Assembly: GCA_028279245.1 (NCBI GenBank)
Contig: JANQOE010000017.1
Span: forward strand, 1 to 64,000
DNA length: 64,000 bases
Source: Alphaproteobacteria bacterium
Lineage (GTDB): Bacteria > Pseudomonadota > Alphaproteobacteria > UBA6615
Direction: 5' to 3'
The notes under the pieces are model-generated. The model worked only from the letters and a program-made list of their open reading frames with translations. It was not told the DNA's origin and did not search any database. Positions 9,673-19,189 of this stretch are shown piece after piece. Within the stretch, counting starts at the first letter, position 1; each line of letters opens with the position of its first letter. Position numbers and translations under genes: made by a program.

Positions 9673-11000
9673 GCAAAGAGCCGAAGTACAAGCCGCCCGG
9701 ATTCGAGACCCGCGCGATCCATTCCGGCGCGGCACCTGACCCGACGACCGGTGCCCGGAATGTGCCGATCTATCAAACGAATTCCTTTGTGTTCGACGAT
9801 GTCGACCATGCGGCGTCGTTGTTCAATCTGCAGACCTTTGGCTACATCTATTCGCGGCTGACCAATCCCACCGTTTCGGCCTTGGAAGAAAAGGTCGCCG
9901 CGTTGGAGAACGGCCGGGGTGCGGTGGCGACATCGAGTGGCCATGCGGCGCAGCTCGTCGCGTTCTATGTGTTGATGGAGCCGGGTGACCGGTTTGTCGC
10001 CTCACGCAATCTGTATGGCGGGTCGATCACCCAATTCACCCACTCGTTCCGCAAGTTCGATTGGCATGTGGACTTCGTCGACCCGACCGATCCGGAAAAC
10101 TTCCGGGCCGCCATCACCCCCGAGACCAAGGCGATCTTTACGGAGAATCTCGCCAACCCCGGTGGCATCATCGTCGATCTTGAACCGGTCAGCGCGATTG
10201 CGCGGGAGGCCGGTATTCCGCTGATCGTCGATAACACAATGGCGACGCCCTATCTGTGCCAACCCTTCGACTGGGGCGCAGACCTGGTCGTGCATTCGAT
10301 GACCAAGTTTCTTGGCGGTCATGGCGCGGCGATGGGTGGTACGGTGGTCGAAAGCGGCCGGTTCGACTGGCAGCAGAACGACAAGTTCCCGGGCCTGACC
10401 CAGCCCGACCCGGCCTATCACGGGCTGACCTTCCATGAGACGTTCGGCGACTTCGGTTTTACGACCAAGGCTAAGGCGGTGGCGTTGCGCGACCTCGGCC
10501 CGACACTGTCGCCGATGAACGCGTTTCTTATCATGACCGGCATCGAGACCCTCTCGCTGCGCATGGCGCGGCATGTCGAGAATGCGCAGGCGGTTGCCGA
10601 GTTCCTTGAGGGGCATCCGGCGGTTTCCTGGGTGTCCTATGCCGGCCTTAAGTCTAGTCCGTTCCACGCGCTGGCGCAGAAGTACCTGCCAAAGGGCGCG
10701 GGCTCCGTGTTCACCTTCGGGGTCAAGGGTGGCTATCAGTCCGGCATCGGCATGGTCGAGAGTGTCGAACTGCTGAGTCACCTGGCCAACATCGGCGATA
10801 CGCGGTCGTTGATCATCCATCCGGCGTCGACGACCCATCGGCAATTGACCGAGGAGCAGCGCGTCGCGGCGGGTGCCGGGCCGGATGTGGTGCGGTTGTC
10901 GATCGGCCTTGAAACCGTGGATGACATCATCGCCGACCTGGACCAGGCCCTGGACCGGGCAATGAAAGCGCCGGTGTCGGTGAAGGCGGCGGCGGAGTAA
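9669..11000 (+). CDS. O-acetylhomoserine aminocarboxypropyltransferase (PLP-dependent Cys/Met metabolism enzyme)
   Basis: FETRAIHSGAAPDPTTGARNVPIYQTNSFVFDD...SMTKFLGGHGAAMGG...IIHPASTTHRQL; start at ATG 9669 overlaps the previous stop. Confidence 0.92.
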   Translation: MSKEPKYKPPGFETRAIHSGAAPDPTTGARNVPIYQTNSFVFDDVDHAASLFNLQTFGYIYSRLTNPTVSALEEKVAALENGRGAVATSSGHAAQLVAFYVLMEPGDRFVASRNLYGGSITQFTHSFRKFDWHVDFVDPTDPENFRAAITPETKAIFTENLANPGGIIVDLEPVSAIAREAGIPLIVDNTMATPYLCQPFDWGADLVVHSMTKFLGGHGAAMGGTVVESGRFDWQQNDKFPGLTQPDPAYHGLTFHETFGDFGFTTKAKAVALRDLGPTLSPMNAFLIMTGIETLSLRMARHVENAQAVAEFLEGHPAVSWVSYAGLKSSPFHALAQKYLPKGAGSVFTFGVKGGYQSGIGMVESVELLSHLANIGDTRSLIIHPASTTHRQLTEEQRVAAGAGPDVVRLSIGLETVDDIIADLDQALDRAMKAPVSVKAAAE

Positions 11001-11006
11001 CGACGC

Positions 11007-11498
11007 CTATTTGGCGTGGAGCGGCCGCGAACCCAGAGTCCGCTCCGCCGTGGCACGTGCCGCCAACAGTCCTTCGACCAGTTGCTGACCGGTGGCGTCG
11101 TTTTCGACGGACCTGTCGCAGACTATTTGGATCATCGTTGCAATGTGGAGGTCGACGACTTCCTGGAATAGCGGGTTCGAGTTCTCGACCCGGGTGACGA
11201 ACTCGCAGAGGCTGCTGCCGACCTGGGTCAAGAGTGGCAGGCCGAACGATCCGCCGAGACCGCGGAGTTCGTGACTGACCTCGAAGACGGTCCCTGTTCC
11301 TTCTGTTCCGCTGGCGTTGCGTAACTGCGTCAGGTCGTTTTTGGCATGTTGCCGAAACTCATTGGACAAGGTTTCGATCGCCCGCTCCGCCTCCCGCAGC
11401 TTGTCTGATACCGAGTGTTCACCGCTTCGCGAAACGTGGTCGCCTAGTTTGAGAGGCGTTGCGATGCGCTTTAGGGTCCGACCATTGGTCCGGGGCAT
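11007..11498 (-). CDS. HPt domain phosphotransfer protein
   Basis: VSHELRGLGGSFGLPLLTQVGSSLCEFV matches the HxLRGxxxxxG phospho-His motif; beside a response regulator. Confidence 0.75.
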   Translation of the reverse strand: MPRTNGRTLKRIATPLKLGDHVSRSGEHSVSDKLREAERAIETLSNEFRQHAKNDLTQLRNASGTEGTGTVFEVSHELRGLGGSFGLPLLTQVGSSLCEFVTRVENSNPLFQEVVDLHIATMIQIVCDRSVENDATGQQLVEGLLAARATAERTLGSRPLHAK

Positions 11499-11518
11499 GT
11501 CTGCGCTGCCTTGAAGGA

Positions 11519-12043
11519 TCAGAAAAAGATGACGTCGTCGGGTTCAGTTCGTCGTCGCTCGGCAGATCGCGGGCCGGCATTGGTTACCCGTCGGTCTGGA
11601 CCGAAATAGGTATCGGACTGGATGAAATCGGCCGGATGCTCAATCGTCCGGTGAATGCGCTCATACAAACTACGCGGAGAAATCGGCTTGGCTAGAACTT
11701 CATGTACGCCGGCTTGAGCCGCGCGCATGACATTCTCCTGGTCGGTCAGACCAGACAGGGCAAAGATTGGCGTAAAAGGTACTTTTTCACCACCCCAGGA
11801 CCGAATGGTCTTGGTCAGTTCGATCCCGTCGATTGGGCTCATCATGATGTCCGTGATCAACAGATGGACGTTATGCCGCTCCAGTTGGACGAAGACATCG
11901 GTCGGCTCATCAATGCACTTAACGCGCCGTACACCGAGGGCCTTGAGCATAGCCTCCATCAATTTCAGCATGAACATGCTGTCATCGACGACCATGATGT
12001 TCAGGCCGGACAGGTCGTAGGCGTCTGCTTCGAGTTCAACCAC
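11519..12043 (-). CDS. CheY-like response regulator
   Basis: NIMVVDDSMFMLKLMEAMLKALG...LLITDIMMSPIDGIELTKTIR...ALSGLTDQENVMRAAQAGVHEVLAKPISP; full receiver domain. Confidence 0.92.
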   Translation of the reverse strand: MVELEADAYDLSGLNIMVVDDSMFMLKLMEAMLKALGVRRVKCIDEPTDVFVQLERHNVHLLITDIMMSPIDGIELTKTIRSWGGEKVPFTPIFALSGLTDQENVMRAAQAGVHEVLAKPISPRSLYERIHRTIEHPADFIQSDTYFGPDRRVTNAGPRSAERRRTEPDDVIFF

Positions 12044-12128
12044 TAGGCCAGCCGAGATCTTGGTGCACTCGCCGGCTCACCCCTGCCACCGTTATAGGTA
12101 GAAACCGACCGGCGACGTTTCTAGCGAC

Positions 12129-12380
12129 CTAGGACTTAAGAGAGGGTAAGTGGACCCGAAAGTTCTGGCCGATGGATCCGGCCCTCGCCGCTAGGGCTCG
12201 GTCGCCACGGCTTCGCCGAGCAATCGAAGGCGCTCCTGCAGTCGTACCTTGCTCCGCTGAGCAACCCCGGCGACCAATGCGTAAAAGGAGGAAAGAACCG
12301 CTCTTGACCTCAACTCTCTCATGCAAATGTCCCTCCGTGATTACACTGTAATTACAGCGTAGGATGAACAGTCTATGCAA
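12129..12380 (-). CDS. Hypothetical protein (weak)
   Basis: 83 aa ORF with no family resemblance; its 5' end overlaps a 20 bp dyad. Confidence 0.2.
   Translation of the reverse strand: MHRLFILRCNYSVITEGHLHERVEVKSGSFLLLRIGRRGCSAEQGTTAGAPSIARRSRGDRALAARAGSIGQNFRVHLPSLKS
12342..12361. promoter_or_regulatory. Candidate operator: 20 bp dyad with perfect 12 bp core
   Basis: TACaCTGTAATTACAGcGTA. Confidence 0.4.
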
Positions 12381-12449
12381 TGATTATCGAATCGTATCTC
12401 GCACTATTACCTCTCTATTCTATGGCGTATTTAGGACAAATACTTTCCA

Positions 12450-13664
12450 TTATTCAGCCGGTGCGGGCGCCGGCCGAGGCATTACCGATACCGGTGGCAG
12501 GAACAGCGCCAGGCCAACCACCAGAGCCGCGGCCGCACCCATCAATGTGTAGAGGAGGACGAACTCGCCGGTGACGGTCTGGAGCCAGCCGACCAGCTTG
12601 ATACCCAGGGGCGCGGCGCCGAAGGCTAGAATGAACTTCACGCCAAAAATGACGCCGTGGCGCTCCGGCGGGGTGTATCGCGCCAGCAGGAGGTTCTCCG
12701 CCGGCAGGGACGCTGTGTTGGCCGAGGCCAATAACAAGGTGGCGAGCACAAGGACGGGGCCGCCAAGGATCGCCGCAAGCAGCAGTAGCGGTACCTGCAA
12801 GATCCAGGCCTGGAGGTAGACCAGCTTCAAGGACCAGCGGTCCGATGCCCAACCACCGATGAATTGGGCGAACGCGGCGACGCCGTAGACCACGAAGACA
12901 ATCACGCCGACGCCTGTGGTGCTCTCCCCCACCCAATCACGTATGCGCAGGTCGAACAGCTTCGGGGTGGCGGTCTGGGTGACGTGGAAGATCAGGCCGG
13001 CCAAGAACATGGTGGCCAGCAGGATGAGGAAGCCGCGCAGGGCTGCTTCGTTGCCTGTCTTGCCGCCATTCCCCGGCTGCCGCGCCGGCGGCTCAACGAT
13101 CCGTCCCGCCAAGATGAAACGGAGCATCCATAGGCCGGTGGCTGCACAGATCACGCCGGGCAGGATGAACGCGACCCGCCAGTTGAACAGGTCGATCAGT
13201 GCGCCGGCGACAAGAGCCGCCACACCGATGCCCAGGCCGCCGAAAATGCCATTCAGCGCCAGTGTCGTGCCGACGACCCGGGTTTGGGCGGATCGAATAA
13301 CCCAAGGGATAGCAATGGGATGGTAGATGGCGGCGAAAGCGCCGATGCCCGCCAAGGCGATCATCAGGCCAAGGGGGCCACCCACAAACCCGGCGGCGAC
13401 GGAGCTTACGCCGAGGCCGATAAAGAAGATCGCCATCATGCCGCTGAGGCTCCAGCGGTCGCCCAGCCAGCCGGCCGGTAAAGCGATAAGTCCAACCAGC
13501 AGCGAGGCCGGGAGCCACAGGTCCAGCAGGTCCGCATAGGACAACTGCCATGCATCCTCGAGCGCGAGGATGATGGTGAAATAGAACGCGGTGAAAAGGT
13601 GAATGTAGGTGTGGCCGACGCAGGAGAAGGCGATCGACAGCTTTCCGGAATCCCAGTTCTTCAC
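12450..13664 (-). CDS. MFS transporter
   Basis: Multiple TM helices; PAGWLGDRWSLSGMMAIFFIGLG and GGWASDRWSLKLVYLQA loop motifs. Likely GTG start at 13664 (VKNWDSGKLSIAFSCVGHTYIHLFTAFYF). Confidence 0.88.
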   Translation of the reverse strand: MKNWDSGKLSIAFSCVGHTYIHLFTAFYFTIILALEDAWQLSYADLLDLWLPASLLVGLIALPAGWLGDRWSLSGMMAIFFIGLGVSSVAAGFVGGPLGLMIALAGIGAFAAIYHPIAIPWVIRSAQTRVVGTTLALNGIFGGLGIGVAALVAGALIDLFNWRVAFILPGVICAATGLWMLRFILAGRIVEPPARQPGNGGKTGNEAALRGFLILLATMFLAGLIFHVTQTATPKLFDLRIRDWVGESTTGVGVIVFVVYGVAAFAQFIGGWASDRWSLKLVYLQAWILQVPLLLLAAILGGPVLVLATLLLASANTASLPAENLLLARYTPPERHGVIFGVKFILAFGAAPLGIKLVGWLQTVTGEFVLLYTLMGAAAALVVGLALFLPPVSVMPRPAPAPAE

Positions 13665-13714
13665 GTTGCCCCGCCCTTTTGGTGGCCCAGAACCGAGCGT
13701 GACAAGCGAAGCGC

Positions 13715-14038
13715 TCAGGCCGTCGGCTGCACCTCCCGTTCGATCCAATCCAGGTAATCTGGGTTGCCGCGTGCGAGCGGCAACTCGACGACGCAAGGTA
13801 CGTCGTAGCTGTGCAACTCTCGCACGCGGTACAACACGGCGTCCACCATGTCCGGGCGGGTCTTGGCGAGCAGCACGACCTCCTCACTCTCCTGCACTTC
13901 GCCCTCCCACCAGTAGCAGGAGCGCATGCCGGGAATGGCGTTGGTGCAGGCGACCAAACGGTCCTTGACCAGCGCGCGGCCGATCCGGCGTGCCTCCTCG
14001 TCGTTTTCGCAAGTGATGTAGATGAGGCTCGCGTTCAT
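13715..14038 (-). CDS. cutA: Divalent cation tolerance protein
   Basis: MNASLIYITCENDEEARRIGRALVKDRLVACTNAIPGMRSCYWWEGEVQESEEVVLLAKTR...ELHSYDVPCVVELP. Confidence 0.95.
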   Translation of the reverse strand: MNASLIYITCENDEEARRIGRALVKDRLVACTNAIPGMRSCYWWEGEVQESEEVVLLAKTRPDMVDAVLYRVRELHSYDVPCVVELPLARGNPDYLDWIEREVQPTA

Positions 14039-14142
14039 GGAGTCTCCTTTTCTAGGTATGCCGACTTCGGGTTGGCCATCCTCTCTAACTGCCGTACCAT
14101 CCCTCCAAAAGGGCATAAAGCTCGCTGATCAGGGAGACGGCG

Positions 14143-14451
14143 ATGGCAGAAATATCCGCCCGCGAAAGCAATGTGGTGTCGATTGGTTCGGTGCGACGCC
14201 AGCGGGCGAATACGGGCGGTTCGGTCAAGATGACCGCTGCCCAGCGGGCATGGCTCGGGCGGGGGATGACACAGCCGGGCGGCAAACTGCCGTTGTTCGA
14301 CACCAGCGGGCAAAAGGTGAGCGAGCGCACGGTACAGAGTTGTATCCGGCGGGGCTGGGCCGAACCGTGGTTCGATAATCCGCTGAAGCCGGACTGGACT
14401 GTTTGCAAGATCACGGCCGCCGGGCGGCGTGCCCTGGCCGACACGGCGTAA
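14143..14451 (+). CDS. Hypothetical protein, possible small winged-helix
   Basis: 102 aa, ...ERTVQSCIRRGWAEPWFDNPLKPDWTVCKITAAGRRAL. Confidence 0.6.
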   Translation: MAEISARESNVVSIGSVRRQRANTGGSVKMTAAQRAWLGRGMTQPGGKLPLFDTSGQKVSERTVQSCIRRGWAEPWFDNPLKPDWTVCKITAAGRRALADTA

Positions 14452-14461
14452 GTACGTTTCG

Positions 14462-15169
14462 TTAGTCGTCGTTGCCGGGTTGGGCGGCGCTGGCCCTGGC
14501 CGCAGCCGCGCGAAGGTGCTTGAGGCATCGGGTCCGCGCGGCCGCTTGATCGCCGGTGGCGACAGCCTCCACGACGCCTGCCAATTCTGTTTTGCTGAGG
14601 TCGATATCGAAGGGGCCGTCCGTGGCATAGGCCCGCCATGCCTCTAGATACTTTGAGCGGACGAAATCGGCGATGCCGATGAAGTAGGGGTTCCCCGTCG
14701 CCGCGGCGATGGATCCGCCGAGCTGCTGCTCGGCGGCCAGGTAGTTGGCTGCTGTCGTTGCTTGTTTCAGCTTGCGCAGGCCGCCTTCGATTTTCGTGAC
14801 ATCGATCGCGGTGCGACGGCGGGCGGCTAGCGCCGCGACGTTCGGTTCAATCGTGGTGCGGATCTCATAGACGAGTTGCAGGGACTGCTCGCTGTCGAGG
14901 TCGGCGTCGTCGATGTGTACGACGTGCCGCTTGTCACGGCTGACAAAGGCACCGACGCCGACCTTCGTGTCGACCAGGCCTTCGTGTTTGAGACGCGAAA
15001 ATGCCTCCCGGACAACAGTGCGACTGACCTTAAACGCGGCGGTGAGTTCGGACTCGCTGGGGAGACGGTCACCCGGTTTCAGCCGGGCCGTCACGATGTG
15101 TTCTTCGATCAGATCCGCAATCTGCTCGGGCAGCGTTTGCCCACGGGCGACGGGGCGGAAGCGGTCCAT
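14462..15169 (-). CDS. GntR/FadR-family transcriptional regulator
   Basis: LPEQIADLIEEHIVTARLKPGDRLPSESELTAAFKVSRTVVREAFSRLKHEGLVDTKVGVGAFV HTH plus FCD-like C-terminus. Confidence 0.93.
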   Translation of the reverse strand: MDRFRPVARGQTLPEQIADLIEEHIVTARLKPGDRLPSESELTAAFKVSRTVVREAFSRLKHEGLVDTKVGVGAFVSRDKRHVVHIDDADLDSEQSLQLVYEIRTTIEPNVAALAARRRTAIDVTKIEGGLRKLKQATTAANYLAAEQQLGGSIAAATGNPYFIGIADFVRSKYLEAWRAYATDGPFDIDLSKTELAGVVEAVATGDQAAARTRCLKHLRAAAARASAAQPGNDD

Positions 15170-15184
15170 ATGTCGATCACCTTA

Positions 15185-15197
15185 CCTGTCTGACAGG
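15185..15197. promoter_or_regulatory. Candidate GntR operator 1
   Basis: CCTGTCTGACAGG, perfect dyad with GTCnGAC core, 16 bp upstream of the GntR start. Confidence 0.65.
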
Positions 15198-15292
15198 ATA
15201 TCAAGATGCATTCGTTGGGTCACTTCTGTTTCCCTATTTTTGTTTATTTTCAGTATATTAATACACTCTTATCTCGTTTGACGGACTGCCAA

Positions 15293-15305
15293 CCTGTCTG
15301 ATAGG
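15293..15305. promoter_or_regulatory. Candidate GntR operator 2
   Basis: CCTGTCTGATAGG, one base from operator 1, 25 bp upstream of the LLM oxidoreductase start. Confidence 0.65.
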
Positions 15306-15329
15306 CTGTGTGGAAACGGGGAGGACTCA

Positions 15330-16424
15330 ATGAAGCTCGGCTTGTTCATGATGCCGCTGCACAGCATCGGCGGCGACTACACGGACATGTATCAGCAAGA
15401 CTATGATGCGGTCCTGCACGCCGACCGGTGCGGTTTCGACGAGGTGTTTGTCGGCGAGCACTACTCGGCACGAGTCGAGCCGATCTCCAACACGCTGCAG
15501 TTCATGTCGGCGCTGATCCCGACGGCGAAGAACATCACGTTCGGGACCGGCGTGCTGAATCTGCCACATCATCACCCGGCCAAGATCGCCGCGGATGCTG
15601 CGCTGTTCGATCACATGTCGCGCGGGCGGCTGATCATGGGTATCGGCCCCGGTGGACTGCCGTCCGATTTCGAGCTGTTCGGTACCGTTGAGAAGAACAG
15701 GTCGGAAATGATGGTCGAGTGCATCGACATGGTGCATCGGATTTGGGAGTCGGATCCGCCCTACGAGATCGACGGACAGCATTGGTCAATCAAGATCAAG
15801 GATATGATGATGGCCGATCTGGATATCGGTCCGATCCCCAAACCGTATCAAAAACCGCATCCGCCGGTCGCCGTTTCGGCAATGAGTCCGTTTTCCGGAA
15901 CGGCACGGTTGGCCGGGTCGCGCGGATGGAGCCTGATCTCCGCCAATTTTAATCCGTCGATCCACACACGAAGTCATTGGGAGGCCTATTCGCAGGGCTG
16001 CGAGCAGAGTGGACGGCAACCCGACCGGCAGAACTGGCGAATCGCGCGCAGTATTGTCGTGACCGAAACCGACAGCGAAGCCCGGGACTATCTGGCGCGC
16101 CCTGACAACTCTGTGACCGGGTACTATCACTATCTGCGGGAGCAGTTTCAGCGCGCCGGGCTGCTGAAGATCATGAAGCCGGACCTGGAGATGGACGACA
16201 GCCTGGTCACCGACGAGTTCTGCATCGAGACAATGGTGATCGCCGGCAGCCCGAACACAGTGCTCGACCGGCTGGCTGCCGAAATGGACCAACTCGGCCC
16301 CTACGGCACGTTGCTGTCGGCGTTCCATGAGTGGGACCAGCCGGCACTGTGGCGCCGGTCGATGGAGTTGCTGGCGACCGACGTCCTGCCCAAACTCGGC
16401 AAACTGGCGGACCAGCGGCACTGA
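15330..16424 (+). CDS. LLM class flavin-dependent oxidoreductase
   Basis: MKLGLFMMPLHSIGGDYTDMYQQDYDAVLHADRCGFDEVFVGEHYSARVEPISN...GTGVLNLPHHHPAKIAADAALFDHMSRGRLIMGIGPGG; luciferase-like monooxygenase signature. Confidence 0.92.
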   Translation: MKLGLFMMPLHSIGGDYTDMYQQDYDAVLHADRCGFDEVFVGEHYSARVEPISNTLQFMSALIPTAKNITFGTGVLNLPHHHPAKIAADAALFDHMSRGRLIMGIGPGGLPSDFELFGTVEKNRSEMMVECIDMVHRIWESDPPYEIDGQHWSIKIKDMMMADLDIGPIPKPYQKPHPPVAVSAMSPFSGTARLAGSRGWSLISANFNPSIHTRSHWEAYSQGCEQSGRQPDRQNWRIARSIVVTETDSEARDYLARPDNSVTGYYHYLREQFQRAGLLKIMKPDLEMDDSLVTDEFCIETMVIAGSPNTVLDRLAAEMDQLGPYGTLLSAFHEWDQPALWRRSMELLATDVLPKLGKLADQRH

Positions 16425-16523
16425 TCCGACACGCTTTTTTTGACCATCCCAGGTTTGCAGGCGTCCGGGACGCTGTGTAACCTGAGTGGCACCAATCAAG
16501 AAGCAATGTGGAGGAAGCAGATT

Positions 16524-18170
16524 ATGCGCCACTGGAAAACATTCCTTATGGCCAGCACGGTCCTCGCAACGGCCGGTGCTTTGACTGCCGCCCAGGCGGG
16601 TGAATTCGTCGACTGGAACGACGACGGGACTGTCGATATCAAACTCGGACCCGACTACGACAACACGGTCATCACGGTTCCCGCATCGGACATGGGCACC
16701 CTGTTCGGTCCGGATGAGAAGCCGTTCGAAGGCGTCGAGATTTCCATCACCGTCAACTCGGGCGGGCCGAAAGGCGGCATCTCCGGCCCGTTGCATGCGT
16801 TCCGGCCGGCTTGGGAAGAATTGTCCGGCGGCAAGCTGAACATCGTCGAACTGCCATTCGCCGAGCACTTCACGAAAATGACGACCGACCTGCGGACCGG
16901 GACCGGTCAGTTCGACGCATTCATGGTCGGCGCGTTCTGGTACGGCGACATCGCCGCCGGCAACTACGGCTTCCCGATCAACGATTTCCTCGACAGCGAC
17001 GAGTTCCCGCAGTGGACGATCGACTCTATGCCAGCGTCGCTGCGCACTCTGCATACCTGGGGTGACGATATCCTTGGCACGCTGAACGACGGCGATGCCC
17101 AGGCGCTGTATTACCGCCGCGACATCCTCGAGGACCCGGAGTGGCAGGCGCAGTACAAGGCCGAGACGGGCAAAGACATGAACGTCCCGCCGGCGACCTG
17201 GCAGGAAGTGCTGGAGATCTCACAGTTCTTCAACGGCAAGAACTGGGATGATGGCGACGACGAGGAAGACAGCGGCATGGTGCTCCACCTGAAGGTGGGC
17301 GAACAGGGTCACTTCCACTTCCAGTCCCTATCCGCATCGTTCGTGATCAATCCAGGCGACGAAGTCACGCAATTCGACAACGTCTACTGGTTTGATCCGA
17401 CCGATATGACACCCCTGATCAACAGCGAGGGGCACGTCGCGGCGCTCGACTTCCTGATGGAACTCAATGAGACCGGGCCGGACGCACAGGTTGGCTGGAG
17501 TCTCGGCGAGGCATGGGACTACTTCCTGCGCGGCAAGTCCGTGTTCGTCTTCAGTTGGGGCGATGTGGGTTCCCTGGTGCAGGACGAAACTCGGTCCAAC
17601 ATCAAGGGCAAGATGGGTGCGTCGGTGGTGCCGGCATCCGACACGTATTGGGACTTTGAGACCCAGGAATGGGTTTCGGTGCCAGAAGGCCGGATGGTCG
17701 GCAATACGGTGGGCGGTTCCTGGCATGGCGTCATCTCGGCGTTCTCCGAGAACCCGGAAGCCACCTATTCGATGCTGGCCTTGATGGCGATGAAGGATGT
17801 CTCCCTGTGGAACTCACAGAATGGCTGGACGGGCGTCGACCCAGGGTTCAGCTATCAGTTCCTGCCGCCACAGGGCGAAGCGAACCTCGACGACTTTGTC
17901 GCCGCGGGTTGGGATGCCGGCGACGCTGAGTCGTATCTGCAGGCCTACTCGGACACCTTCTTTGCCGATACGTCCCTGACCTACCTGCGTATCCCGGGCA
18001 CGTTCGAGTATTGGGATATCATGGACAAGAACCTGTCCGCCGCCATGTCGGGCCAGAAGACTTCGCAAGAGGCGCTCGACGACACGGCAGCGACTTGGGA
18101 ACAGATCACGGACCGGCTCGGCCGGGACGAACAACTGTCCCTGTACCAGGCTGCCATCGGGTACAAATAG
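16524..18170 (+). CDS. ABC sugar transporter, extracellular solute-binding protein
   Basis: Signal peptide (MRHWKTFLMASTVLATAGALTAAQA), AGNYGFPINDFL, DILGTLNDGDAQALYYRRDIL; upstream of two permeases; GGAGG before ATG 16524. Confidence 0.88.
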   Translation: MRHWKTFLMASTVLATAGALTAAQAGEFVDWNDDGTVDIKLGPDYDNTVITVPASDMGTLFGPDEKPFEGVEISITVNSGGPKGGISGPLHAFRPAWEELSGGKLNIVELPFAEHFTKMTTDLRTGTGQFDAFMVGAFWYGDIAAGNYGFPINDFLDSDEFPQWTIDSMPASLRTLHTWGDDILGTLNDGDAQALYYRRDILEDPEWQAQYKAETGKDMNVPPATWQEVLEISQFFNGKNWDDGDDEEDSGMVLHLKVGEQGHFHFQSLSASFVINPGDEVTQFDNVYWFDPTDMTPLINSEGHVAALDFLMELNETGPDAQVGWSLGEAWDYFLRGKSVFVFSWGDVGSLVQDETRSNIKGKMGASVVPASDTYWDFETQEWVSVPEGRMVGNTVGGSWHGVISAFSENPEATYSMLALMAMKDVSLWNSQNGWTGVDPGFSYQFLPPQGEANLDDFVAAGWDAGDAESYLQAYSDTFFADTSLTYLRIPGTFEYWDIMDKNLSAAMSGQKTSQEALDDTAATWEQITDRLGRDEQLSLYQAAIGYK

Positions 18171-18182
18171 TCGCGATGTTAT

Positions 18183-18212
18183 TGGGTGCCGGTCCCGTTC
18201 GGCCGGCACCCA
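18183..18212 (+). other. Intercistronic stem-loop after SBP (perfect 10 bp stem), followed by T-rich tract
   Basis: TGGGTGCCGG-TCCCGTTCGG-CCGGCACCCA then TTTCTTC. Confidence 0.75.
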
Positions 18213-18236
18213 TTTCTTCATGACATCCATCCATAG

Positions 18237-19181
18237 ATGACGAAAAACCAGGCAAAGCTCATCTTCCTGCTGCCCGCTGTTATTTGGGTCCTGGTCTTTA
18301 CGGTGTTTCCGCTCGGCTACTCGCTGGTCATCAGCTTCCATAACCTGGAGAGCAAAGTCGAAGTCACGCGGACGAAGGTCCCGGTGCTGGACGATGACGG
18401 CAATCCGGTACTGACCAGGAGCGGCAACCCGCGGACGCGGACCGTGGTGGAACGGGAGTCAGTCTCGACCTGGACGTTCATGGGCGGCAAGAACTTCAGC
18501 CGCATCTTCAACGACAATCAGGCCGGTACGTCGGCGCGGGTAACGGTGATCTTCGTGCTGGCCGCGGTGTCGATTCAGCTTGTGTTGGGTATGGGCCTGG
18601 CGGTGCTGTTTAACCGGCGACTGCCGGCGCGTGGTTTGCTGCGATCGGTGATGATCTTGCCGATTTTCGCCACGCCGATTGCTGTCGGGTATCTGTTTTT
18701 CACGATCTTCTTCGAGAATGGCGGGCCGTTGAGCTGGACGGGGATTCCCTGGCTGTCGCAGGCCAACTGGGCGCTGTTCTCAGTGATACTGGTCGACGTC
18801 TGGCAGTGGACGCCATTTGCGTTCCTGGTGTTTCTCGCGGCCCTGCAGGGCATTGACGAGGAGCAGCTGGATGCGGCGCGGTTGGAGACGTCCTCCGAAC
18901 GGAAGATCTTCTGGTACATCGTGCTGCCGGCGCTACAGCCGGTAATCATCATCGTGCTGCTGTTGCGGCTGGCCGAAGCGATCAAGCTGTTCGACATTCC
19001 GTTTGCGCTGACCGGTGGCGGGCCAGGCATCGCCACCCAGTCCTATACCTTCTTCGCCTTCCGCACCGGGCTCCGGTTCTTTGACGTCGGCTATGCGTCG
19101 GCGATGTCCTATGTGCTGCTGATTGTGGTGATGATCATCGTCACCCTGTTCTTCACCCGGCTCCGCCGGTCCTACGCCTGA
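18237..19181 (+). CDS. ABC sugar transporter permease (MalF/UgpA type)
   Basis: FLLPAVIWVLVFTVFPLGYSLVISF...EEQLDAARLETSSERKIFWYIVLPALQPVIII (EAA loop). Confidence 0.92.
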   Translation: MTKNQAKLIFLLPAVIWVLVFTVFPLGYSLVISFHNLESKVEVTRTKVPVLDDDGNPVLTRSGNPRTRTVVERESVSTWTFMGGKNFSRIFNDNQAGTSARVTVIFVLAAVSIQLVLGMGLAVLFNRRLPARGLLRSVMILPIFATPIAVGYLFFTIFFENGGPLSWTGIPWLSQANWALFSVILVDVWQWTPFAFLVFLAALQGIDEEQLDAARLETSSERKIFWYIVLPALQPVIIIVLLLRLAEAIKLFDIPFALTGGGPGIATQSYTFFAFRTGLRFFDVGYASAMSYVLLIVVMIIVTLFFTRLRRSYA

Positions 19182-19189
19182 GCCCGCGG

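Noticed and set aside
10002-10844. 280 aa minus-strand ORF inside the O-acetylhomoserine sulfhydrylase gene
   Set aside because: Antisense to a conserved PLP enzyme; no recognisable motif.
15786-17054. 422 aa minus-strand ORF spanning the LLM oxidoreductase and SBP genes
   Set aside because: Long but antisense to two conserved genes and across their junction; composition is shadow-like.
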